Assembly: GCA_017408915.1 (NCBI GenBank)
Contig: JAFQTS010000088.1
Span: forward strand, 1-35,597
Source of the DNA: Oscillospiraceae bacterium
Lineage (GTDB): Bacteria; Bacillota; Clostridia; Oscillospirales; Oscillospiraceae
Reading direction: 5' to 3'
DNA: 35,597 nt
Positions 7,445 through 15,372 of this stretch are shown here, in pieces. A model generated the notes under the pieces. The model saw nothing but the letters and a program-made list of their open reading frames with translations. It searched no databases and was not told the DNA's origin. Position numbers and translations under genes: made by a program. The stretch's first letter is position 1. Every line of letters starts with the position of its first letter.

Positions 7445-7503
7445 GAAAGTTAGAAAATCTTTATGCAACCATATTGAAATATTACACACAGGAGGCATTT
7501 GCT

Positions 7504-8838
7504 ATGATCCGCGTCAATAACGCCAACATCGAATCCTTTGTCGCTCCCAACTACGCCGAAACCCTGCTGCCCGAGCTGAATACCGCTCAGGGTCACCTGC
7601 AGAACGGCACAGGCGCAGGCAACGACTTCATCGGCTGGGTGAACCTGCCCCGCGACTATGATAAGGACGAATATGCCCGCATCAAGGCCGCTGCTGCTAA
7701 GATTCAGGGTGATTCTCAGGCACTGGTGGTCATCGGCATCGGTGGTTCCTATCTGGGTGCCCGCGGTGTCATTGAGTGCCTCTGCTCCCCCAACTATAAT
7801 CTGAAGAAGAAAAATACCCCCAACATCTACTTTGCAGGCAATGGTCTCAGCGCCGATGCCATGCATGAGATCGAGGAACTGCTGGAGGGCGTGGACTTCT
7901 CCATCAACGTCATCTCCAAGTCCGGCACCACCACCGAGCCTGCCGTGGCTTTCCGCTTCTTCCGCGAGCTGGCAGAGAAGAAGTACGGTAAGGAAGGCGC
8001 AGCCAAGCGCATCTATGCCACCACCGACGCTCACAAGGGCGCGCTGAAGAATCTGGCCGACGAGAACGGCTACGAGACCTTCGTCGTCCCCGATGACATC
8101 GGCGGCCGTTACAGTGTGCTGACCGCCGTGGGTCTGCTGCCCATCACCGTGGCAGGTGTGGACATCGACGCGCTCATGGGCGGCGCTGCCGAGATGATGG
8201 AGACTTGCACCAAGGCCGACTACGCCATCAACCCCGCATGGCAGTATGCCGCAGGCCGCACGGCACTGTACCGCGCAGGCTATAAGATCGAGGTACTGGC
8301 AGCTTACGAGCCCTGCTTCCGCTTCATGTCCGAGTGGTGGAAGCAGCTCTACGGCGAGAGCGAGGGCAAGGAGAACAAGGGCCTCTTCCCCGCCAGCGTG
8401 GAGTTTACCGCCGACCTTCACTCCATGGGTCAGTACATCCAGCAGGGTGAGCGCCACCTCTTCGAGTCCGTGGTGCGCTTCGGCCCCTCCAAGAATGAGA
8501 TGAAGGTGCCCTTCGACGCCGCTGACGGTGACGGCCTCAACTTCCTTGTTGGCAAGGATATGGACTTCATCGCCCGTCAGGCCATGGATGGCACGCTGCT
8601 GGCCCATGTGGAGGGCGGCGTTCCCAACGTCATCGTGGAGGCCGGTGTCAACGATGCCGCCACCCTCGGTCAGCTGATCTACTTCTTCGAGTACGCCTGT
8701 GGTCTCAGCGGCTATATGCTGAACGTCAACCCCTTCGACCAGCCCGGTGTGGAGGCCTATAAGAAGAATATGTTCGCCCTGCTGGGCAAGCCCGGCTACG
8801 AAGCTCTCCGCGAGGAACTGCTGGCAAAGCTGGGATAA
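7504..8838 (+). CDS. pgi: Glucose-6-phosphate isomerase
   Basis: Interconverts glucose-6-phosphate and fructose-6-phosphate in glycolysis and gluconeogenesis; cytoplasmic. 444 aa, normal for the Gram-positive form. The sugar-isomerase (SIS) fold motifs are clear: [14 protein letters not shown] near residue 76, [10 protein letters not shown] near 139, and the C-terminal [13 protein letters not shown] signature. The ATG at 7504 follows GGAGG at 7491..7495 by 8 bases, so the longer in-frame start at 7474 is rejected. No partner gene is co-transcribed; codon use is strongly biased to few codons, as in highly expressed genes. Confidence 0.97.
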   Translation: MIRVNNANIESFVAPNYAETLLPELNTAQGHLQNGTGAGNDFIGWVNLPRDYDKDEYARIKAAAAKIQGDSQALVVIGIGGSYLGARGVIECLCSPNYNLKKKNTPNIYFAGNGLSADAMHEIEELLEGVDFSINVISKSGTTTEPAVAFRFFRELAEKKYGKEGAAKRIYATTDAHKGALKNLADENGYETFVVPDDIGGRYSVLTAVGLLPITVAGVDIDALMGGAAEMMETCTKADYAINPAWQYAAGRTALYRAGYKIEVLAAYEPCFRFMSEWWKQLYGESEGKENKGLFPASVEFTADLHSMGQYIQQGERHLFESVVRFGPSKNEMKVPFDAADGDGLNFLVGKDMDFIARQAMDGTLLAHVEGGVPNVIVEAGVNDAATLGQLIYFFEYACGLSGYMLNVNPFDQPGVEAYKKNMFALLGKPGYEALREELLAKLG

Positions 8839-8875
8839 ACAGCAAATCTCACAAAAAAGTTTACGGTTTTTCTCG

Positions 8876-8904
8876 TTGCTTTTCTTGGAAAACTATGCTA
8901 TGCT
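8876..8904 (+). promoter_or_regulatory. Promoter candidate for the P-loop protein gene
   Basis: -35 TTGCTT (8876..8881), 17-base spacer, -10 TATGCT (8899..8904). A second, poorer reading with TTGGAA at 8885 is possible. Confidence 0.45.
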
Positions 8905-8958
8905 TACGATAGGGGTAATATCCCGATCTCCCATTTTACAGAAGGAGTGTGATTTCTT

Positions 8959-9369
8959 ATGGTTAGATTGATCATGGGTTCCAACGGTGCAGGTAAGACG
9001 AAGCAGCTGATCGAGCTGATCAATAATGCTGTCTCCGCCGAAAACGGCAGCGTGGTCTGCATCGAGCCCAACGCCGACATGACCTTTAGCGTCAGCTACA
9101 ATGTCCGTCTGGTCAACGCCGGCGAGTACAACATTAACAGCTACGAGTGCCTGCGGGGCTTGGTTTGCGGTCTGTACGCAGGTAATTACGATATTTCTCA
9201 TATCTTTGTGGACAACCTGTGCAAGATCACCGGTAATGACGACCTGCACGCCGTGGAGACTTTCCTCCGCTGGCTGGATCGTTTCAGCCACACCAACAGT
9301 GTGAAGTTCACCGTCACCATCAGCGCTGACGAGGAGACTGCCACCGACGGTCTGAAGCAGTACACCTAA
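8959..9369 (+). CDS. Small P-loop protein of unknown function
   Basis: 136 aa. A textbook Walker A loop GSNGAGKT occupies residues 7-14, almost at the N-terminus, and a hydrophobic strand ending in Asp (HIFVDN, about 79-84) may be Walker B. The rest is too short for a full AAA+, ABC or kinase domain; the layout recalls a stripped-down RecA-like or thymidine-kinase-like core, but no family signature is present. The ATG at 8959 has AAGGAG 11 bases upstream. It has its own promoter candidate and strong terminator, so it is a separate unit between pgi and rubredoxin. NTP binding is a sound inference; the biological role is unknown. Confidence 0.85.
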   Translation: MVRLIMGSNGAGKTKQLIELINNAVSAENGSVVCIEPNADMTFSVSYNVRLVNAGEYNINSYECLRGLVCGLYAGNYDISHIFVDNLCKITGNDDLHAVETFLRWLDRFSHTNSVKFTVTISADEETATDGLKQYT

Positions 9370-9385
9370 TCTAACAATCTACATG

Positions 9386-9419
9386 AAAAAACCTTGGAGA
9401 AGTTTCTCCAAGGTTTTTT
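9386..9419. terminator. Bidirectional terminator
   Basis: 16-base perfectly complementary arms (9386..9401 with 9404..9419), A run before and T run after, between the converging P-loop and rubredoxin genes. Confidence 0.92.
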
Positions 9420-9430
9420 ATTTTGCTTCT

Positions 9431-9589
9431 TTATCTCTCGGAAAACACCGATTTCGCCGCACCGCACAGGGGGCAGACATAATCTTTCGGCAGATCCTCA
9501 AACTTCGTACCGGGCGCAATGCCGTTTTCGGGATCCCCCTTGGCCTCATCGTACTCCCAGCCGCACAGATCGCAGATATACTTCTTCAT
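9431..9589 (-). CDS. Rubredoxin
   Basis: Small electron carrier with one Fe(Cys)4 centre; 52 aa, the normal rubredoxin length. Both knuckles are present: C-D-L-C-G-W near residue 6 and C-P-L-C-G-A near 40, with the conserved [16 protein letters not shown] and FEDLP stretches between. In anaerobes rubredoxin passes electrons to oxygen- or peroxide-detoxifying enzymes such as flavodiiron proteins and rubrerythrin; none of these is nearby. ATG at 9589 with AAAGGAG about 9 bases upstream. Its promoter region carries an extended -10 box and an inverted repeat. Confidence 0.95.
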   Translation of the reverse strand: MKKYICDLCGWEYDEAKGDPENGIAPGTKFEDLPKDYVCPLCGAAKSVFSER

Positions 9590-9617
9590 AACATCCTTCT
9601 CCTTTGGTTTTTATCGT

Positions 9618-9644
9618 AGTATACCATCTTTCTCCCAAAAGATG
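9618..9644 (-). promoter_or_regulatory. Rubredoxin promoter with inverted repeat
   Basis: Minus strand extended -10 box TGG-TATACT (TATACT at 9618..9623). Just upstream lies a 7-bp inverted repeat CATCTTT-N6-AAAGATG (9625..9644), where a -35 box would be; no good -35 is seen. This suggests control by a repressor or activator, possibly an oxidative-stress regulator (inference). Confidence 0.45.
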
Positions 9645-9735
9645 TGTTGCAAAAGCGACGCGGAAAAACTTTATCGCATTCTGCGCGCTTGCACCTCCAA
9701 CAGTGCCGTTATCTCCTTCATCTGCATGGGGGAGC

Positions 9736-9830
9736 GCGAGGGGCACCCGTCCGCAGACGGGCGTGCGAGAGCGCAACCGCCCGAAGGGCGGCTCTTAGCG
9801 CGGAGAAGAGGGTATGCCCCCTCGCTTTTT
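9736..9830 (+). repeat. Multi-branched hairpin element, RNA-like, ending in a T run
   Basis: An outer 10-bp stem (9736..9745 with 9815..9825, one bulged base) encloses two internal GC-rich hairpins: CCCGTC-CGCA-GACGGG at 9746..9761 and CCGCCC-GAA-GGGCGG at 9777..9791. AGAGC near 9768 and GCTCT near 9791 can extend the second. Five T residues follow directly (9826..9830). No credible coding frame. It could be a small RNA with its own terminator or an intergenic repeat; no convincing plus-strand promoter was found. Confidence 0.5.
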
Positions 9831-9836
9831 AATAAT

Positions 9837-9889
9837 ATAGACTTTATAAAAGGGATGCCCAAAAGGCATCTCTTTTATAAAATGTCTAT
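9837..9889. terminator. Long hairpin overlapping the stop codon of the isochorismatase gene
   Basis: Arms of 23 and 25 bases (9837..9859 and 9865..9889) with a CAAAA loop, a 2-base bulge and one G-T pair. The stop codon (9875..9877) lies within the right arm. AT-rich flanks on both sides allow termination in both directions. Confidence 0.65.
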
Positions 9890-10390
9890 CTGACACATGG
9901 TCATAGCAGAGAGGGCGTTCTCATGGCTTGCAGGTGTCACCCCCGCGCAGCACTCCCGCCACACACGGATGGGCGTTTCCCACAGCCGCGCCTTGAGACA
10001 CAAAGCATTGGAAATGACACAGATATCGGTGCAAAGGCCAACGAGTTCAATGGCCTCAAAGCCGCCCTGTTCTGCAAAATCGCACAATTCCTCCGAACCG
10101 AAGGTGGGCTTATCAATGATAGCCGCCGTCTTTCCTTCCCCTGCCGCCAGCACCGCAGGGTCGATCTCCCAGCCCGCCGTGTCCTTCACGCAGTGTACAA
10201 CAGGAAGCTTCTTCCCCTCTGCCGTTGCAAGATAATTCTCACCGTGGGTATCGCGGGTATAGACCACATCCCCTTCAAAGGTTGCAATCTTCTCAATAAC
10301 AGCAGGCACGATGGATTCCGCCTCCTTCGTCCCCAGGGCACCGGAGATAAAATCCACCTGCATATCCACCACAACCAACAGCTTTTTCAT
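9875..10390 (-). CDS. Isochorismatase-family cysteine hydrolase (nicotinamidase-like)
   Basis: 171-aa cytoplasmic hydrolase of the isochorismatase fold. The catalytic triad is visible: D9 in VVVDMQVDF, K94 in IDKPTFGSE and C124 in GLCTDICV. The family includes nicotinamidase, which deamidates nicotinamide for NAD salvage, and related amidases; the sequence alone does not fix the substrate, although the short length and triad context are like small nicotinamidase-type proteins of Firmicutes. Its ATG overlaps the stop codon of the upstream zinc-ribbon gene (10387..10599) by 4 bases, so the two are translationally coupled. Confidence 0.9.
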   Translation of the reverse strand: MKKLLVVVDMQVDFISGALGTKEAESIVPAVIEKIATFEGDVVYTRDTHGENYLATAEGKKLPVVHCVKDTAGWEIDPAVLAAGEGKTAAIIDKPTFGSEELCDFAEQGGFEAIELVGLCTDICVISNALCLKARLWETPIRVWRECCAGVTPASHENALSAMTMCQIDIL

Positions 10391-10599
10391 GCCTTCTCCA
10401 CCTCCGCAATCAGCTTACCGCAACCGCCGCAATACCACGCCGTCAGCGTCTCAGCAGCCGATGTCAACTGGATTCTCTTTCGCTTGCCCCACAGGAACTT
10501 CCCCTCCTGTTTGGCGCTATACCATTCAAGAGGCGTGATCATATGCTGCTGTTCCACATAGCCCTTTTCCATCTCGTTACCGCAATAGGGACAGTTCAT
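10387..10599 (-). CDS. Small zinc-ribbon protein (DUF6487-like)
   Basis: 70 aa. It starts with C-P-Y-C-G (C3, C6) and ends with C-G-G-C-G (about C57, C60), the two knuckles of a zinc ribbon, with a basic, aromatic middle part. It resembles the DUF6487 type of small zinc ribbon (from memory, not searched). AAGGAG lies 8 bases before the ATG. First gene of a two-gene operon with the isochorismatase-like hydrolase; a role linked to that enzyme is only suggested by the coupling. Confidence 0.85.
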   Translation of the reverse strand: MNCPYCGNEMEKGYVEQQHMITPLEWYSAKQEGKFLWGKRKRIQLTSAAETLTAWYCGGCGKLIAEVEKA

Positions 10600-10634
10600 A
10601 CCCGAGACTCCTTGTTCGTTTTTTCTTTACGCTT

Positions 10635-10663
10635 ATCATACCACGGCGGCAGCACATTTTCAA
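10635..10663 (-). promoter_or_regulatory. Promoter of the zinc-ribbon/hydrolase operon
   Basis: Minus strand: -35 TTGAAA (10658..10663), 17-base spacer, -10 TATGAT (10635..10640). Confidence 0.75.
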
Positions 10664-10672
10664 CTTCTCCCC

Positions 10673-10701
10673 TTTACATTCGCCCCACAAAGGCGTACAC
10701 T
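10673..10701 (+). promoter_or_regulatory. MFS gene promoter
   Basis: -35 TTTACA (10673..10678), 17-base spacer, -10 TACACT (10696..10701); divergent from the previous promoter, with the two -35 boxes 9 bases apart. Confidence 0.6.
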
Positions 10702-10722
10702 GCACTGAGAGGAGGTGAGACT

Positions 10723-11940
10723 ATGAAGCGCGGACACTATGCTTGGGCGGTGTGTTTTGCCTGCCTGCTTCTTTTCCTGTGCAACATGGGGCTATGCAGC
10801 AATATTCTCACCGTCTACCTCCCCTTCATTGAGGCACGGGGCATCAGCGACGGCATGGGCAGCGCCATTCTCTCTGTCCGCTGTCTCTTCTCCTTCCTCA
10901 CCACCTTCTTTTTGAGCGTATATTATAAAAAAGTCTCCCTGCGTCACGGTATTTTGATTGCCTCCCTCATTGGTGCGGTGTTTCCCCTTGTTTTCTGCGT
11001 GGCAGGCAGTAATCCCTTCATCTATTACCTCGGCGCCATCCTCGCAGGCTTTTCCTATGGCGCAGGTGTCATCTATCCTGTATCCCTGCTGCTGAGTAAC
11101 TGGTTCCATGCCCACCACGGCTTCGCTGTAGGCCTCAGTGCCGCAGGTTCGGGGGTCGCCACCATGGCTTTCTCCCCGCTGCTCTCCTCTGTGGTAGTGC
11201 GCTTTTCTTTGGAGACCGCCTTCATCGCACAGGCTGTTTTCATGGCACTGTGTACCGTCCTCACCTATCTCATCATCCGCGACACCCCCGCCGAAAAGGG
11301 CATCCTCCCCTACGGTGAATCGAAGGAAACTGTCGCCGCCGACCACGCCCCCTCCCCCGACTTCACCCTGCCGCGGGGTATGCTGTGGATGCTGGCGCTG
11401 ATGATGCTGTTAAACGGCGGCGCAGGCTTGGCCTTCTCGGGACATTTGGGTGTCCTCACCCGCACCAGCGGCTACAGCGCGGAGCTGGCCGCCTCCCTCA
11501 TTTCCCTCTTCGGTCTCATGCTCATTATCAGCAAGCTCGTTGCCGGCAGCATCGCCGACCGCATTGGCTCTAAGCAGTGCAGCATTTTGCTGTTCCTCAT
11601 TTTCATTGCAGGCTGCTTTTTCGTCTTCGGCATGGATGGAAGCAACACTTTTTGGTGCTTCGCCCTCGCCATTATGCTGGGTTTGGGCGCTTCTCTTTTC
11701 AATGTTGGCCCGCCCCTGTGGGCAGAGGACTTGTCCTCCCGTCAGCAGTACGCCAAAACCCTCAAGTGGCTGCAAATCTTCTATAACCTGGGCGGTATTA
11801 TCTTCACCGTTGTCCCCGGCCTTATCGCCGACCATACCCACGAGTACAAAAGTTCCTTCGTCCTCTTCGCCGTGATGATGACCCTCAGCCTTCTCATTCT
11901 GCTTTGGGCTTACCATTACCGTGAAAAGAACCTTCCGTAA
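10723..11940 (+). CDS. Major facilitator superfamily transporter
   Basis: 405 aa with twelve predicted membrane helices in two six-helix halves and a charged central loop at about 190-215. The overall pattern (an NWFHAHHGFAVGLSAAGSGVA segment in helices 4-5, LLNGGAGLAFSGHLGVL in helix 7) is like the monocarboxylate/oxalate-formate branch of MFS. Direction and substrate cannot be read from the sequence. ATG at 10723 has GAGGAGG upstream and begins the first helix; longer frames lack a ribosome binding site. It stands alone between its promoter and a terminator. Confidence 0.92.
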   Translation: MKRGHYAWAVCFACLLLFLCNMGLCSNILTVYLPFIEARGISDGMGSAILSVRCLFSFLTTFFLSVYYKKVSLRHGILIASLIGAVFPLVFCVAGSNPFIYYLGAILAGFSYGAGVIYPVSLLLSNWFHAHHGFAVGLSAAGSGVATMAFSPLLSSVVVRFSLETAFIAQAVFMALCTVLTYLIIRDTPAEKGILPYGESKETVAADHAPSPDFTLPRGMLWMLALMMLLNGGAGLAFSGHLGVLTRTSGYSAELAASLISLFGLMLIISKLVAGSIADRIGSKQCSILLFLIFIAGCFFVFGMDGSNTFWCFALAIMLGLGASLFNVGPPLWAEDLSSRQQYAKTLKWLQIFYNLGGIIFTVVPGLIADHTHEYKSSFVLFAVMMTLSLLILLWAYHYREKNLP

Positions 11941-11949
11941 AACGGACTA

Positions 11950-11988
11950 AACCCCTTCGTTCCGCAGAACGAAGGGGTTCAGTTTTTT
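11950..11988. terminator. Terminator between MFS and beta-helix genes
   Basis: 13-bp perfect stem (11950..11962 with 11967..11979), CGCA loop, T run on the plus strand; on the minus strand it is followed by a weaker T-rich stretch. Confidence 0.88.
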
Positions 11989-11999
11989 ATGGAGAGACA

Positions 12000-14237
12000 T
12001 TACTGTGCGACAGTAACCGTCACAGACATTTCCTTGTTGCCCAGTACGGGGACGATGACCTGATCGTAGGCCTCCACCTCGCCGCCTGCGGTGTTGGCGC
12101 TGAGAGTGCCGCCCTCGCCCACCACGGAGAGAACCTTGTAGCCCTCGGCGGGCATGACGGTGAAGTACAGGTTACCGTCCACATAGTTCTGACGGCGGAC
12201 AGCGATGGCCTTGGAGTTGGGCGTGCCATCCTCCATCACGGAGACGATAGCGTACTTCACGTTGCCGTAGGTCTGACCGGCATCCACGATACCGTTGTCC
12301 TTCACCTCGATAACGGTGGTATCCACCTCGATGGTGACGTTGCCGCTGGTATACGTGCCGTCGCCGTAGATCTCGCCGCCCACAGTCAGTGCCTTCACAT
12401 GGATGGTGACGGGCTTATCAGCCGCCAGATCCTCCAAGGACTCCACCGTCAGGGCGTTGAGCCAGCCCTCGCCGGTGATGTTCCATGCGCTCTTGGTGAG
12501 GGTCAAGTCAATGAAGTTATTCAGCATCGGTGCTGCGGTGTGGCGGAAGTGACCAATGAGCTTGCACTCGCCGCTGAAGCCACCCTTCTCGGCAGCATAG
12601 TTGGCGTGGTTATATTCCTCGCTGCCCATGAAGGCGTTGAGAACCGTGCCGTTGGGCACCACATTGCCCTCCATATCCACATGGACGGCCTGAGAAGCGG
12701 ACACCGTACCGGTGAGGGTGGCGTTCTCCAAGGTGACGTTCAGCTTCTGACGATAGTTGTAGATGCTGTTGTAGATGTCACCGAGGTAGGTGCCATTCTT
12801 AAAGGTGGCGCTGCTGTCAGCCACGGAGGCAGAGGTGGCCTCGGCCTCGTGTGCCGTATCGCAGATGGTATAGGTGGTGATGCCGGGGTTACCAGCGTCA
12901 TCGGACTCAATAAGCTCCGTCAAGATACCGTCCTTGGCACGGGCGGAAGTGCCCGAGAAGTTCACCTCACAGCCGTCCACGATGAGGTTGCTGAAGCCCG
13001 TGTTGGCAGCGCCGGACTTAATCTGCATGAGAGCATCCACCGTGTCGATCTTGGTGTCGATCAGCTCGAAGGTGCCGCCGCGGGACTGCTGAGTCATAAA
13101 GGCGGTGTGACCGCTGAGGAGATAGGAGTCAATGTAGGTGGAGCCGGAGGGGCCGGAGCCCATGACCTGAATGTAGTCGGGTGCGTAGAACTCCACATTG
13201 CGATAGCGGTTATGAACGCCGGAGTCGGCGTAAGTCACGTAGCCGGAGCCGCCTACGGTGAAACCGTAAGTCACGCCGTTCACCGTCTTGGTGGCGGTGT
13301 ACTCTTTGCCCTCCTGTGCCACTTCCATCGTACCGATGCCGGAGAGGGTATCCTCGGCGTCAATGGCGTAGGTCTTGCACACATCGTAGGCCGTGCCGGA
13401 GTCGGTGGACAGTGCGCCCCAACCGGTGGAGACCACCACGCAGTTGCGGAACTTGCCCTGACCGTCTGCCATGACGTTGAGGGAGCGGACAGTGCCCTCC
13501 ATGCCCAGGGCGAAAGGCACGCGCTTCATCATACCGGGGGTGAGGTTGGCAAACTCCTGGCAGGTGTCCTCCGTCTCCTTGGTGTAGATGACGGTGTCGT
13601 GAACATCGGCGACAGAGGCGTTATCCACATACAGGGCGCAGCGGATGGCGCCGTCCAGTTCAAAGTAGCTGCCCGAGATCTCCAGCTCGGAGCGGTTGTC
13701 CGCCATAACGGCAGTACCCCAGCCGGCAAGGTCATCACCGCCGTCGCCGTGGGCCATAATGGTAGCGCCGCGTATAGCATACTTGGTGCCGTTCTCCAGC
13801 AGGATGCCGTTAAAATGGGTGCCGCCTGCCACGAGGGTGATGCCCTCGGCGCTCTTCTCGTCGAACTTGCCCCCTACAATAGCCTCGGTGACAGAACCAT
13901 CGTCCACAATTTTACCGCCGTCCACCAGCAGTGCCTGACGGAACCAATAGGTGGCCTTCTCCTCTTCCTTAGCACCGGCCCAAGGTGCAGCGCTGGGGCC
14001 GCCCACACGATAGACCTTCACCTCACGAAGGGTGAAGCTATCCTCCACCTCGTAGGTGCAGCCGGGCAGCAGGTCGCGCTGGACACCGTCCACCACGAGG
14101 ACGAGGGCACAGCCCTCGGCAGCGGTCATGGTCTTGCTCTCTCCATCTACGCTGTACTCAGCAAAAGTAACGGTGGAGGCAAGAGCGGTGGTGGTATAGG
14201 TATTGGCGGTCTCAGTCCGCAGAATTTCCAGTTTCAT
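12000..14237 (-). CDS. Predicted beta-helix repeat protein, no signal peptide
   Basis: 745 aa. No enzyme motif is recognised. The middle (about 130-620) is a run of short strands with Gly, Asn, Asp and Thr turns (for example NGILLENGTKYAIRGATI, SELEISGSYFELDGAIRCALYVDNASVADVHDTVIY), the pattern of a right-handed parallel beta-helix as in pectate-lyase-like proteins. The ends look like small beta domains. The N-terminus MKLEILRTETANTY is polar: no signal peptide, lipobox or membrane helix, so a cytoplasmic place or an unusual export route is implied. Start ATG at 14237 has AGGG 8 bases upstream. Last gene of the leftward sugar-ABC operon, 82 bases after the permease. Possible roles: carbohydrate binding or modification (inference). 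Confidence 0.85.
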   Translation of the reverse strand: MKLEILRTETANTYTTTALASTVTFAEYSVDGESKTMTAAEGCALVLVVDGVQRDLLPGCTYEVEDSFTLREVKVYRVGGPSAAPWAGAKEEEKATYWFRQALLVDGGKIVDDGSVTEAIVGGKFDEKSAEGITLVAGGTHFNGILLENGTKYAIRGATIMAHGDGGDDLAGWGTAVMADNRSELEISGSYFELDGAIRCALYVDNASVADVHDTVIYTKETEDTCQEFANLTPGMMKRVPFALGMEGTVRSLNVMADGQGKFRNCVVVSTGWGALSTDSGTAYDVCKTYAIDAEDTLSGIGTMEVAQEGKEYTATKTVNGVTYGFTVGGSGYVTYADSGVHNRYRNVEFYAPDYIQVMGSGPSGSTYIDSYLLSGHTAFMTQQSRGGTFELIDTKIDTVDALMQIKSGAANTGFSNLIVDGCEVNFSGTSARAKDGILTELIESDDAGNPGITTYTICDTAHEAEATSASVADSSATFKNGTYLGDIYNSIYNYRQKLNVTLENATLTGTVSASQAVHVDMEGNVVPNGTVLNAFMGSEEYNHANYAAEKGGFSGECKLIGHFRHTAAPMLNNFIDLTLTKSAWNITGEGWLNALTVESLEDLAADKPVTIHVKALTVGGEIYGDGTYTSGNVTIEVDTTVIEVKDNGIVDAGQTYGNVKYAIVSVMEDGTPNSKAIAVRRQNYVDGNLYFTVMPAEGYKVLSVVGEGGTLSANTAGGEVEAYDQVIVPVLGNKEMSVTVTVAQ

Positions 14238-14284
14238 AGCAAAAACCCTAAGTCCTTTCTTCTTATATCGAATTCTCGTAGGTA

Positions 14285-14310
14285 TCGGCCCCTCTTTTGA
14301 GAGGGGCCGA
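14285..14310 (-). other. Intercistronic hairpin between permease and beta-helix genes
   Basis: Perfect 11-bp GC-rich stem (14285..14295 with 14300..14310), 4-base loop, without a T run on the minus strand. More likely an RNA-stability or attenuation element than a full terminator. Confidence 0.6.
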
Positions 14311-14319
14311 TGGAGACAT

Positions 14320-15351
14320 TTATTCCTTGTTTTCTTCCTTCACCACAGGTGCGCTGACCTTCTTGGCTGCGTTGGCAGCAGCGCGGGTCTGCATGGTATC
14401 GAGGGTGATGGCTGCCAGCAGGGCAATGCCCAGCACCACATACTTCCAATACTGGTTCATGTTCAGGAAGTTCATGCCGGAGTTGAGGACGCCGATAATG
14501 AGGACGCCGATGACCATGTTGCTCATCTTACCACCGCCGCCGCCCATCTTGATGCCGCCCAGCATACAACCTGCCATGACGATGAACTCATCACCGAGAC
14601 CCATGGAGTTGTTGACAGTGCAGCTCAAACGACCGATGTTGACCATCTGTGCGATGCCGAAGAACAGACCTGCCAGCGCGAAAATGGCGATACGCATCTT
14701 GGCAACAGACACGCCGGAGAGAGCCACAGCCTCGGGGTTAGAGCCGAGGGCGTAGATGTTACGGCCGAAGTGGGTCTTATTGAGGATGAAAGAGCCGATA
14801 ATGACCATGACGATCATCACCAACACGCCGGACTTCAAATTACCGCCCAGGAAGGGGATATTGAAGCCGCCCAGCACCTTGAAACCATCGGAAAGACCCA
14901 TGTAGGTCTTGGTCTGACCGCCGGAGAGGAGGTAGGTGGCACCGTTGAGCATATACTGGGTACCCAGCGTAATAATGAAGGGGAACACCTTCAGCCAAGA
15001 GTACATAAGGCCGTTGAAGGTGGAGAGCACCACAGCGGCGGCGAGGCCCACGATGACCGCCAGCACGAAGTTGGTGGACAGGTCGACCAGCGCCACGATG
15101 ATACCCACGGTGGAGATCAAAAAGCCGGTGGACAGGTCCATAGCGCCGCCCAGCATGATGAAGGTAATACCGATACCCAAAATAATGAGATAGGCATTCT
15201 GACTGAGGATGTTCAGCAGATTCTGAATGGCGAGAAAGTTGCGGTCTGCCACCACAGGGCCAAGGATGGCAAACACAGCCACCACGGCGAAAAGCACGAT
15301 CAGCATGACAAAATCACGCAGATATGCGCTGAGATTCTTATTCTTCTTCAT
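14320..15351 (-). CDS. Sugar-type ABC transporter permease (RbsC/MglC family)
   Basis: 343-aa membrane subunit of a carbohydrate importer (CUT2 type). About nine to ten hydrophobic helices, with the family features ITFIMLGGAMDLSTGFLIS near residue 60 and the GRNIYALGSNPEAVALSGV coupling loop near 210, which docks on the ATPase. A glycine-rich stretch with five Gly (KMGGGGGKM) near 270 is at the conserved G-rich loop. The C-terminal tail is long and charged. ATG at 15351 has AGGAGG 9 bases upstream; 21 bases separate it from the ATPase gene. Acts with the double ATPase (15373..16869) and the lipoprotein (16977..18218). Confidence 0.93.
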   Translation of the reverse strand: MKKNKNLSAYLRDFVMLIVLFAVVAVFAILGPVVADRNFLAIQNLLNILSQNAYLIILGIGITFIMLGGAMDLSTGFLISTVGIIVALVDLSTNFVLAVIVGLAAAVVLSTFNGLMYSWLKVFPFIITLGTQYMLNGATYLLSGGQTKTYMGLSDGFKVLGGFNIPFLGGNLKSGVLVMIVMVIIGSFILNKTHFGRNIYALGSNPEAVALSGVSVAKMRIAIFALAGLFFGIAQMVNIGRLSCTVNNSMGLGDEFIVMAGCMLGGIKMGGGGGKMSNMVIGVLIIGVLNSGMNFLNMNQYWKYVVLGIALLAAITLDTMQTRAAANAAKKVSAPVVKEENKE

Positions 15352-15372
15352 ATTTCTATGCCTCCTGCATTC

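Noticed and set aside
9604-9874. Several short frames between rubredoxin and the hydrolase gene
   Set aside because: They run through the hairpin element, have no ribosome binding site and give Arg/Pro/Ser-rich shadows.
12399-14300. A 633-codon open frame on the plus strand opposite the beta-helix gene
   Set aside because: I chose the minus-strand frame since it continues the operon, has a ribosome binding site and a repeat pattern typical of a beta-helix; the plus-strand frame shows the His/Gly/Val bias of an antisense shadow.
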